Of a stretch of 8,234 nucleotides of DNA, positions 1-6,237 are shown one piece after another. The position numbers and the translations under genes were made by a program. Position 1 is the first letter of the stretch, and the number at the start of each line of letters is the position of its first letter. Location: contig JAIPEV010000070.1 of NCBI GenBank assembly GCA_021736965.1, forward strand, positions 1 to 8,234, written 5' to 3'. The notes beneath the pieces are model-generated. The model did not search any database, was not told where the DNA came from, and saw only the letters and a program-made list of their open reading frames with translations. This DNA is from Halanaerobiales bacterium. Its GTDB lineage: Bacteria; Bacillota; Halanaerobiia; Halanaerobiales; M55B127.

Positions 1-405
1 GGTGCTACTCATTCACATGAAGCCTATACTCAAGCTGTTGAAATGACTTTAAGTGTGGCTAATGGAACATATGAAGGTAATACCTATTATGGTATTGGAA
101 GAGAATATGCACATGGCCATTACCTAGTTAAGGCTGTAATTGAAGGAGAAAAAATTCAATCTGTAGAGATTGTTACAGCAACTCAAGATCCTGAAAGTGA
201 TTCAATTGTTGCCGATAAGGTTAAAGGCGAATATCCATATGATGCAGCTGTGGAAACATTTGCTAAATGGTCAGAAATGGTTGTTGATAACCAGTCTGTA
301 ACAGTTGATGTTGTTTCAGGTGCAACTCATTCTGATCACGGTTTAAACAATGCTTTAGCTCAATGTTTAACTCAAGCTGGTTTAAGCCCTGATGACTATA
401 AATAA
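1..405 (+). CDS. FMN-binding domain protein, C-terminal part (5' end outside window), PplA-like
   Basis: The reading frame is open from base 1 and ends at TAA 403-405, giving 134 residues of a longer protein. The first in-frame ATG (43) is internal, because the residues before it (G-A-T-H-S-H-E-A-Y) are the end of a preceding FMN_bind domain. A second complete FMN_bind domain follows and ends in D-V-V-S-G-A-T-H-S near base 325. The two threonines (codons 7-9 and 325-327) lie 106 residues apart, which shows a tandem repeat. In this family (PF04205) FMN is attached through a phosphoester to that threonine by ApbE, and the consensus D-x-x-(S/T)-G-A-T is met. Such proteins act outside the membrane as electron carriers. 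The signal peptide or lipobox would be upstream and cannot be seen. The neighbouring apbE gene fits as the modifying enzyme. A Listeria PplA-type carrier is the favoured reading; an FMN-binding domain of a fumarate reductase-like or Rnf-related protein is the alternative. Confidence 0.88.
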   Translation, partial: GATHSHEAYTQAVEMTLSVANGTYEGNTYYGIGREYAHGHYLVKAVIEGEKIQSVEIVTATQDPESDSIVADKVKGEYPYDAAVETFAKWSEMVVDNQSVTVDVVSGATHSDHGLNNALAQCLTQAGLSPDDYK

Positions 406-438
406 TTAGTATTTTTAATTTAATACTTAATTTTAAAT

Positions 439-468
439 GAGAGCCCTTCTATAGGGCTCTTGTTTATA
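439..468 (+). terminator. Rho-independent terminator after the FMN-binding protein gene
   Basis: Bases 440-447 (AGAGCCCT) pair perfectly with 453-460 (AGGGCTCT) around a five-base loop, giving an 8-bp stem with three consecutive G-C pairs. A short, interrupted T-run (TTGTTT) follows. A weaker AT-only inverted repeat (408-413 with 422-427) sits just upstream. The T-run is short, so some readthrough into apbE is possible. Confidence 0.8.
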
Positions 469-469
469 G

Positions 470-475
470 TATAAT
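470..475 (+). promoter_or_regulatory. Possible -10 box for apbE
   Basis: A perfect TATAAT hexamer lies 29 bases before the apbE start, directly behind the terminator hairpin. No convincing -35 is seen: the 17-base spacing puts TTCTAT (447-452) in that place, inside the hairpin loop and arm. In AT-rich DNA a TATAAT can occur by chance, so this is a weak call. Confidence 0.4.
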
Positions 476-504
476 TAATGTAAATTGAAGGTTGGAGATA
501 TATT

Positions 505-1578
505 ATGAGTTTTAAAAAATTTTTTTTCGCATTAATAATTATAATAATAATAATAAGTGGTATGTATATAATAAGTGGCAATCAAAAGGAAACAAAACAA
601 GATCTAAATAATTCTGATAATCAAATCACTAAAAGCGAAGGTTCAGAATTTTTAATGGATACTTTGATTAGAATCAGAATACATGATGAAAATTCAAAAC
701 AAATACTCGAAGAAGCTTTTAATAAAGTCAGATTTTTAGAAAACCTCTTAAGTAAGACAAATCCAGAAAGTGATATTAGTAATATAAATAATAATGCTAA
801 AATAAAGTATGTAAGTGTTGAAGATGAAACATATGAATTATTAAAAGAAGCGAAGTATTTTTCTAATTTAACCAATGGGGCTTTTGATCCATCGATTGGA
901 CCTTTAGTAAAACTTTGGGGGATTGGAACAGAGGATCAAAAAATTCCTTCGGATGAAGAAATACAAAAGGCTCTTGAACTTATTAATTATAAAAATATTA
1001 TATTTGCTGAGGACAATAAAGTAATGTTAAGTGAAGATAGTATGATGATAGACCTAGGTGCAATTGCTAAGGGTTTTGCTGCTGATTATTTAATTAAATA
1101 CTTCAAAGAAGAAAATGTAGAAAGTGCCTTTATTAACATGGGAGGCAATGTTTCAGTCCATGGTAAAAAAATTGATGGTTCTGATTGGAAAGTGGGAATT
1201 CAAGATCCTGATCAAAGCAGAGGTAATATAATTGCAGTTGTTGAAGGTAGTGATATATCCGTAGTTACTTCTGGAAATTATGAAAGATACTTTACAGAAG
1301 ATGGAATTAGATACCATCATATATTAAATCCTGAAACTGGTTATCCAGCTTGGAATAAAATAATAAGTTCAACAATTATTTCATCTGATTCAAGTTATGC
1401 TGATGCCCTTTCAACATCATTATATATTCTAGGTGTTGAAAAATCATTTGATCTTATTAAAGAGTTTGATCATATTTATATTGTTTTAGTAACTGAAGAC
1501 AATATGATATATGCAAGTAAAGAACTTAAAGAGATAACTACATTTACAGATGATAGGTTTACAGTACAATACAGATAA
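505..1578 (+). CDS. apbE: FAD:protein FMN transferase (ApbE family), membrane-anchored
   Basis: This enzyme cleaves FAD and transfers FMN to a threonine of target proteins outside the cytoplasm, using Mg2+. At 357 residues it has the usual family length. Residues 5-24 form a hydrophobic, isoleucine-rich segment after a short K-K start, so it is exported and anchored by the N-terminus. There is no cysteine at the end of this segment, so it is not a lipoprotein, unlike many ApbE proteins. Family motifs seen: G-A-F-D-P-S-I-G (125-132), D-L-G-A-I-A-K-G (183-190), I-N-M-G-G-N, V-V-T-S-G-N-Y-E-R (253-261), H-H-I-L-N-P-E-T-G (271-279), and D300 with T304, whose spacing matches the known metal ligands D284/T288 of the Treponema pallidum enzyme. 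ATG 505 is preceded by GGAG (494-497), seven bases away. The FMN-binding protein just upstream is the obvious substrate. Function is well supported; the exact targets are inferred from position. Confidence 0.95.
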   Translation: MSFKKFFFALIIIIIIISGMYIISGNQKETKQDLNNSDNQITKSEGSEFLMDTLIRIRIHDENSKQILEEAFNKVRFLENLLSKTNPESDISNINNNAKIKYVSVEDETYELLKEAKYFSNLTNGAFDPSIGPLVKLWGIGTEDQKIPSDEEIQKALELINYKNIIFAEDNKVMLSEDSMMIDLGAIAKGFAADYLIKYFKEENVESAFINMGGNVSVHGKKIDGSDWKVGIQDPDQSRGNIIAVVEGSDISVVTSGNYERYFTEDGIRYHHILNPETGYPAWNKIISSTIISSDSSYADALSTSLYILGVEKSFDLIKEFDHIYIVLVTEDNMIYASKELKEITTFTDDRFTVQYR

Positions 1579-1593
1579 TTATTTAAGATATGT

Positions 1594-1600
1594 AGGTGAT
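1594..1600 (+). promoter_or_regulatory. Ribosome binding site deciding the prenyl synthase start
   Basis: AGGTGAT lies six bases (counted after AGGTG) before ATG 1605. An in-frame GTG at 1596 would give three extra residues, but it lies inside this Shine-Dalgarno sequence and has no site of its own, so ATG 1605 is preferred. Confidence 0.7.
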
Positions 1601-1604
1601 ATTA

Positions 1605-2585
1605 ATGTTTTGGGATAAATACCCTGAATTTGCTAAAGAAATGAATGATTTTGAAGATTACTTTCAAAGTACACTTACTAGTAGTAATCAACTTATAAAA
1701 AATGAAATAAAAAGACTGGCAGAGGCTGGTGGGAAAAGGATTAGACCTGCTCTTTTAATATTAGTTAGCCATCTTGGTGAGCATGATAAAGAAAGAATAT
1801 GGCCAATGGCAGCCTCAATTGAAATGATACATTTAGCTACACTAATCCACGATGATGTTATTGATAAGTCGCCTTTAAGAAGAGGTGTTGAAACAACTCA
1901 TCAGAGACTATCAAATAATACTGCAATATTTATGGGTGATTACTTATTTGCATTAGCGATGGAAGTTATCTTAAATGAATTTGGTGATCAAAAAATAGAA
2001 GATGTATTAATGAGACAGATCAAAAATACAATACAGAATATTAAAAAACTCTGTGAAGGCGAAGTATCTCAGTTTCAAAGACAGTTCGTTAAAGTACCTT
2101 CTTTTAGGGAATATCTAGATTCTCTAAATAAAAAGACTGCTTTACTTTTTAAAGCAAGTGCTACGATGGGGGCTGCTTTTTCCGGTATGAGCAAATATCA
2201 GGTACATAAGATGGGGAAACTTGGTCATAATATGGGAATGGCATTTCAACTAATTGATGATTTGTTTGATTTTCAAGATAAAAACAGTGAGTTAGGAAAA
2301 CCACAGAACAATGATTTTACACAAGGAATATATACACTTCCAATTATATATGTTTATAATAATATTGAACATAAAAAAAATATTGAAAAGTATTTAAAAG
2401 AGCCAGAAAAGAATACAAAAAAAATCAAAGAAATTGTTTATGATCAGGGAGGTATTGATTATACTAAAGAACTGGCTAATAGGTATATTGATAAAGCAAA
2501 AAAGATAATATCTACCTATAGTGATAATAAGTATGGAGAAATCATTAAATGGACAGTAGAAAAAATAGTGAATAGAAATTTCTAA
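1605..2585 (+). CDS. Polyprenyl diphosphate synthase, long-chain (HepT/DmkB-like)
   Basis: This trans-prenyltransferase condenses isopentenyl diphosphate onto an allylic primer to make the side chain of a quinone such as demethylmenaquinone. It has 326 residues, normal for the family. Motifs seen: G-G-K-R-I-R-P (42-48) for substrate binding; the first aspartate-rich motif D-D-V-I-D (83-87) followed by L-R-R-G; G-D-Y-L-F; and the second aspartate-rich motif Q-L-I-D-D-L-F-D (D218, D219, D222). The fifth residue before the first motif is A78, a small residue that in this family permits long chains; bulky residues there give short products. The gene follows apbE by 26 bases with its own ribosome binding site and is closed by a terminator, so it is probably cotranscribed with apbE. 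No partner subunit is seen in the window. Because it sits beside ApbE and an FMN-binding protein, a role in a dedicated quinone for electron export is inferred. A housekeeping octaprenyl or heptaprenyl synthase is the alternative. Confidence 0.92.
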   Translation: MFWDKYPEFAKEMNDFEDYFQSTLTSSNQLIKNEIKRLAEAGGKRIRPALLILVSHLGEHDKERIWPMAASIEMIHLATLIHDDVIDKSPLRRGVETTHQRLSNNTAIFMGDYLFALAMEVILNEFGDQKIEDVLMRQIKNTIQNIKKLCEGEVSQFQRQFVKVPSFREYLDSLNKKTALLFKASATMGAAFSGMSKYQVHKMGKLGHNMGMAFQLIDDLFDFQDKNSELGKPQNNDFTQGIYTLPIIYVYNNIEHKKNIEKYLKEPEKNTKKIKEIVYDQGGIDYTKELANRYIDKAKKIISTYSDNKYGEIIKWTVEKIVNRNF

Positions 2586-2610
2586 CATCGGATAACCGGT
2601 GTTTTTTTTT
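2584..2610 (+). terminator. Rho-independent terminator after the prenyl synthase gene
   Basis: Bases 2584-2591 (AACATCGG) pair with 2596-2603 (CCGGTGTT), with one G-U pair, around the loop ATAA. Nine T residues (2602-2610) follow. The stem begins within the stop codon of the gene. This is a strong, textbook terminator that separates the electron-transfer genes from the repair operon. Confidence 0.92.
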
Positions 2611-2621
2611 GTTTAGAAATA

Positions 2622-2630
2622 TGGTATAAT
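2622..2630 (+). promoter_or_regulatory. Extended -10 promoter for mrfA-mrfB
   Basis: TGGTATAAT is a perfect -10 hexamer (2625-2630) with the TGn extension. It lies 12 bases after the terminator T-run and 41 bases before the mrfA start. The -35 position falls in the T-run and is not recognisable, which an extended -10 can compensate for. No LexA/DinR-type operator (GAACN4GTTC-like) was noticed around it. Confidence 0.55.
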
Positions 2631-2658
2631 AATTTTAAATAGAACAAGAGTTCGCTTT

Positions 2659-2666
2659 GAGGTGAT
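2659..2666 (+). promoter_or_regulatory. Ribosome binding site deciding the mrfA start
   Basis: GAGGTGAT is followed by TTG at 2671, six bases after GAGGTG. The in-frame GTG at 2662 lies inside this Shine-Dalgarno sequence and would lack one of its own, and ATG 2686 is too far away. The TTG start is therefore preferred. Confidence 0.65.
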
Positions 2667-2670
2667 TGAT

Positions 2671-4938
2671 TTGAATATTGAGCAGATGAAAAGTTATTTA
2701 AAGGAAAAAGATGATTTCATAAGTAGGATTACTTATTGGAAAGAAATAGAGAGTAAAGATGCTAAATATGTTGATTTGCCAAAAGAATTAGATCATAGAT
2801 TGAAAAATATACTTAAAGAAAAAAATATAGATAAATTATATAATCATCAAAAAATAGCATATGATAAAGTATCTAAAGGTGAGAACACTGTTGTTGTAAC
2901 TCCAACCGCCTCAGGCAAGACTCTTTGTTATAATTTACCTGTTTTAAATGAAATATTACAAAATGAAGGTTCCAGGGCATTATATATGTTTCCAACTAAA
3001 GCCCTTTCACAGGATCAACTTTCTGGTTTATATGAACTAATTTTAGCATTAGATCAAAATATTAAGACTTATACATATGATGGAGATACTCAGGTTAGTG
3101 CAAGAAAGAGTATTAGACAGTCAGGAGATATTGTAATTACAAATCCAGATATGTTACATGTAGGTATCCTGCCCCATCATACTAAATGGATAAAACTATT
3201 TGAAAATTTGAAGTATATTATAATTGATGAAGTCCACAGTTATAGAGGTGTATTTGGAAGTCATGTAGCTAATGTAATAAGAAGATTAAAAAGGATTTGT
3301 ACGTTCTATGGTTCTGATCCTATCTTTATCTGTGCTTCTGCTACAATTGATAATCCGGGAGAGTTAAGTTCAAAACTTATCGGAGAAGAAGTAACGGTTG
3401 TTGATCAAAATGGAGCACCTTCAGGTCCAAAAGATTTCATTTTTTATAACCCACCTGTTGTTAATAAAGAACTGGGAATACGAAGAAGTTATGTTTTAGA
3501 AAGTAAAAAAATTGCAGATATATTTTTGAAGAATAAGATTAAAACAATAATTTTTACAAGGAGTAGGTTAAAAACAGAGATCATATTATCATATTTACGT
3601 GAAAACAAGCTAAAAGATCTTGAGATCAGGGGTTATAGGGGTGGCTATTTGCCTAATGAAAGACGTGATATTGAAAAAGGTTTAAGAGATGGAACTATTG
3701 ATGGAGTAGTAAGTACAAATGCATTAGAACTTGGTGTAGATATAGGACAGTTAGATGCTAGTATTTTAGCTGGTTATCCAGGTACAATAGCGAGTTCCTG
3801 GCAACAGGCCGGTCGCGCTGGTAGGGGAATGAAAAGATCTATATCGATTTTAGTTGCCTCTAGTAATGCACTTGATCAATATATAGTAAATAACCCTGAA
3901 TTCTTTTTTAATCAACCTGCCGAAAATGCTTTAATTAATCCTAATAATCTAATGATCTTAGTTTCACATATAAAATGTGCAGCTTTTGAACTACCATTTA
4001 AAGATGGTGAGCAGTTTGGTGTTGAAACTACAGATCAAATATTAAGTTATCTAGAAGATAAAGGAATACTAAGATATAAAAGTGGTAAATGGTACTGGTC
4101 AGCAGAGAGATATCCTGCAGAAGATATTAGTCTAAGAAGTGCATCTTCTGATGATTTTTCAGTTATAGATCAGACTAATAAAAATAATATACGTGTGATT
4201 GGAAGAGTTGATTATTTCAGTGTTCCTACCACTATTCATAAAGATGCAATCTATATTCATGAAGGTAGACAGTATCAAGTTAAAGAACTTGATTATGATG
4301 GAAAAAAGGCGTATGTCAAAAAGGCAGATGTCAATTTCTATACAGATGCTAATCTCGCTGTGGATTTAAGGGTTCTTGATCTTTTTGATAAAAAAGAAGA
4401 AAATGTAAAAAGTTTTGAATACGGGGAGGTAGTAGTCACAGCTCAAGCTACTATGTATAAAAAGGTTAAATTTAACACTCATGAAAATGTAGGTTATGGG
4501 GATATAAACCTACCTGAAGTTGAGATGCATACCACTGCTTGGTGGCTCAGTCTTGAAAAAAACTTTGAAAAAGAAATGAGTAAAAAAGTATTAGAAAATG
4601 CACTTTTGGGACTTTCTAATCTACTTGTAAATATTGCCCCGATATACTTAATGTGTGATCCTAGAGATATTAATTCAACGATTCAGATCAGATCACCTTT
4701 TACAGGTAAGCCAACAGTATTTATCTATGATAATTATCCTGGTGGAGTAGGATTGAGTGAAAAAATATTTAGAGTAGATCTTAAGATATTAAATTCAGCT
4801 TTGACTTATCTTAAAAAATGTCCATGTGATGGAGGTTGTCCTGCCTGTGTAGGACCGATTAATGAAGTTGGTTTAAAAGCTAAAGAGATGACACTTTACC
4901 TACTAAAGGAGGTTCTTAAGGGTGAACCTGAGGGATAA
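2671..4938 (+). CDS. mrfA: DEAD/DEAH-box DNA helicase with DUF1998 domain, MrfA (YprA)
   Basis: This is a superfamily 2 ATP-dependent DNA helicase. In B. subtilis MrfA works with MrfB in a mitomycin C repair pathway separate from UvrABC. It has 755 residues, close to the roughly 750 of the B. subtilis protein. Seen in order: a Q-like N-H-Q motif, Walker A T-P-T-A-S-G-K-T (77-84), Walker B D-E-V-H (186-189), motif III S-A-T (223-225), and motif VI Q-Q-A-G-R-A-G-R-G (378-386). A C-terminal DUF1998-type region carries four cysteines C717, C719, C723 and C726 in C-P-C-D-G-G-C-P-A-C, the expected metal-binding cluster. The start is TTG 2671 with a ribosome binding site six bases before it. The gene has its own promoter-like sequence and overlaps the next gene by 17 bases. 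The neighbouring mrfB gene makes the assignment firm. The actual lesion specificity in this organism is inferred. Confidence 0.94.
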   Translation: MNIEQMKSYLKEKDDFISRITYWKEIESKDAKYVDLPKELDHRLKNILKEKNIDKLYNHQKIAYDKVSKGENTVVVTPTASGKTLCYNLPVLNEILQNEGSRALYMFPTKALSQDQLSGLYELILALDQNIKTYTYDGDTQVSARKSIRQSGDIVITNPDMLHVGILPHHTKWIKLFENLKYIIIDEVHSYRGVFGSHVANVIRRLKRICTFYGSDPIFICASATIDNPGELSSKLIGEEVTVVDQNGAPSGPKDFIFYNPPVVNKELGIRRSYVLESKKIADIFLKNKIKTIIFTRSRLKTEIILSYLRENKLKDLEIRGYRGGYLPNERRDIEKGLRDGTIDGVVSTNALELGVDIGQLDASILAGYPGTIASSWQQAGRAGRGMKRSISILVASSNALDQYIVNNPEFFFNQPAENALINPNNLMILVSHIKCAAFELPFKDGEQFGVETTDQILSYLEDKGILRYKSGKWYWSAERYPAEDISLRSASSDDFSVIDQTNKNNIRVIGRVDYFSVPTTIHKDAIYIHEGRQYQVKELDYDGKKAYVKKADVNFYTDANLAVDLRVLDLFDKKEENVKSFEYGEVVVTAQATMYKKVKFNTHENVGYGDINLPEVEMHTTAWWLSLEKNFEKEMSKKVLENALLGLSNLLVNIAPIYLMCDPRDINSTIQIRSPFTGKPTVFIYDNYPGGVGLSEKIFRVDLKILNSALTYLKKCPCDGGCPACVGPINEVGLKAKEMTLYLLKEVLKGEPEG
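4905..4913 (+). promoter_or_regulatory. Strong ribosome binding site of mrfB inside mrfA
   Basis: AAAGGAGGT is a nearly complete anti-16S match located within the last codons of mrfA, eight bases before GTG 4922. It fixes the mrfB start and implies that ribosomes finishing mrfA are close to the re-initiation point. Confidence 0.85.
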
Positions 4939-6151
4939 GTTGAAAAACTATGATAAAAAGGTAGATAGGAAAAAAAGGGTTCATGAAAAGGAAAATATTG
5001 AATATATTGATACCGATAAATTTAATAGTAAAGATATTTCTAATCAATATGGTAGATATATAGTTTCTATTAATCATTACAATTATAACTTCAAGCATGG
5101 TCTATATCAAATAGATCAACTTTTTAAGGGACTGAATAAAAGTGTTTTGGAAAGTATATTAAATAAAACTAGCAATACTGATTTTGTACCTAATTTAAAG
5201 GAAAAGATGCTCTTTGTAGATACCGAAACAACCGGACTTATGGGAGGAACTGGGACCTGTGCTTTTTTGATTGGTCTTGCTTTTTTTGAAAATGATACAT
5301 TTACAGTAAAACAGTATTTGATGAGAGATTATGATGAAGAGCCTGCAATGTTATCAGATATAAAAAAAATATTTGATGAAAAAGAGATAGTTATATCATT
5401 TAATGGAAAAAGTTTTGATCTTCCCTTGATCAAAACTAGATTAATTTTAAATAAATTTGAACAGATCAGTTATAGTCTCCACCTTGATTTATTACATTCT
5501 GCAAGAAGGATTTGGTCTTATCTAGACTCATGTTCATTGAGTTCACTTGAAGAAAATATATTAAATTTTCAAAGAACAAAAGATATACCAGGCTATTATA
5601 TACCTAATATTTATTTTGAATTTTTAAAAAGTAAAAAGTTAGAACTTTTGGCTCCAATTTTTGAGCATAATATATATGATATTTTATCTCTAGTAACTTT
5701 ACTTACTCACCTTAAGGAAGTATATCAAGAAAGTGTGGTTAATTTATGTGCAGATGAGTTATATCGAATTGGGAAGATAAAAGAAAAAAACAAAGAATAT
5801 AAGTCAAGTATTAAATACTATAAAAAAGCTTGTCTAAAGTATAAAGATAATGGATTAAAATATAAGGTTTTAAAGAGTCTTAGCTGGCAATATAAAAGAA
5901 TTAATAGTTATAATAAGGCTGTTGAAATTTGGAACGAAATGATTAATGACTTTGATTATGATCAATTTCCCTATATAGAATTGGCAAAGTATTTTGAACA
6001 TAAAGAAAAAAACTATAAAAAAGCATTATCATATACCCTGAGTGCAAAAAACTTATTATATGAAAAAAGCATTATGATTGAAAGATATTCTAAAAAGTTA
6101 AAAAACATAAATCATAGAATCAAAAGGCTAAAAGATAAAAATGATATTTAG
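4922..6151 (+). CDS. mrfB: DEDD-type exonuclease with TPR-like C-terminus, MrfB (YprB)
   Basis: This is the metal-dependent 3'-5' exonuclease partner of MrfA. It has 409 residues, near the roughly 410 of the B. subtilis protein. The RNase H-like fold spans about residues 95-265. Catalytic acids seen: D100 and E102 in V-D-T-E-T-T-G-L, D166 in F-N-G-K-S-F-D, and D253 in H-N-I-Y-D with H249 four residues before it. The H-x3-D spacing resembles the Y-x3-D of DEDDy enzymes more than the usual H-x4-D of DEDDh enzymes. Residues about 275-390 are rich in Tyr, Lys and Ala helices of TPR type (for example Y-K-S-S-I-K-Y-Y-K-K-A and Y-N-K-A-V-E-I-W), likely for protein contacts. The N-terminal 90 residues are charged and lysine-rich. 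GTG 4922 overlaps mrfA by 17 bases, which indicates translational coupling. No clear terminator hairpin follows the stop. Confidence 0.92.
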   Translation: MNLRDKLKNYDKKVDRKKRVHEKENIEYIDTDKFNSKDISNQYGRYIVSINHYNYNFKHGLYQIDQLFKGLNKSVLESILNKTSNTDFVPNLKEKMLFVDTETTGLMGGTGTCAFLIGLAFFENDTFTVKQYLMRDYDEEPAMLSDIKKIFDEKEIVISFNGKSFDLPLIKTRLILNKFEQISYSLHLDLLHSARRIWSYLDSCSLSSLEENILNFQRTKDIPGYYIPNIYFEFLKSKKLELLAPIFEHNIYDILSLVTLLTHLKEVYQESVVNLCADELYRIGKIKEKNKEYKSSIKYYKKACLKYKDNGLKYKVLKSLSWQYKRINSYNKAVEIWNEMINDFDYDQFPYIELAKYFEHKEKNYKKALSYTLSAKNLLYEKSIMIERYSKKLKNINHRIKRLKDKNDI

Positions 6152-6181
6152 ATCAAATAAGAATCAATCTTTCAGTATATA

Positions 6182-6210
6182 TTCACTTATCTTTACAATT
6201 ATGATATGAT
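6182..6210 (+). promoter_or_regulatory. Promoter for the DUF1028 gene and downstream two-component genes
   Basis: TTCACT (6182-6187, four of six matches to TTGACA) and TATGAT (6205-6210, five of six to TATAAT) are spaced by exactly 17 bases. An overlapping second TATGAT begins at 6200. The pair sits in the 86-base gap between mrfB and the next gene, 27 bases before its start. The rest of the gap shows no hairpin or operator that I can recognise. Confidence 0.55.
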
Positions 6211-6237
6211 TAAATAAACACAATAGGGGGGATATTT

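Noticed and set aside
408..427. AT-only inverted repeat (AGTATT/AATACT) after the FMN-binding protein gene
   Set aside because: Only six A-T-rich pairs with an eight-base loop; the stable GC-rich hairpin directly downstream explains termination better.
541..555. Run of five ATA codons as a possible phase-variable repeat
   Set aside because: The unit is three bases, so length change would not shift the frame; it simply encodes isoleucines of the membrane helix in AT-rich DNA.
621..875. Antisense open frame opposite apbE
   Set aside because: It lies wholly within the well-supported apbE gene, has low-complexity Leu/Ser/Phe content and no ribosome binding site context of note.
2394..2588. Antisense open frame opposite the end of the prenyl synthase gene
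   Set aside because: Phe/Ile-rich translation is what AT-rich coding DNA gives on the opposite strand, and it overlaps a real gene and its terminator.
4916..5098. Antisense open frame opposite the start of mrfB
   Set aside because: Covered by mrfB, which has clear motifs; Ile/Asn/Phe-rich shadow with no family resemblance.
6152..6181. Search for a terminator after mrfB
   Set aside because: No stable hairpin with a T-run was seen, so none is annotated; readthrough into the DUF1028 gene remains possible.
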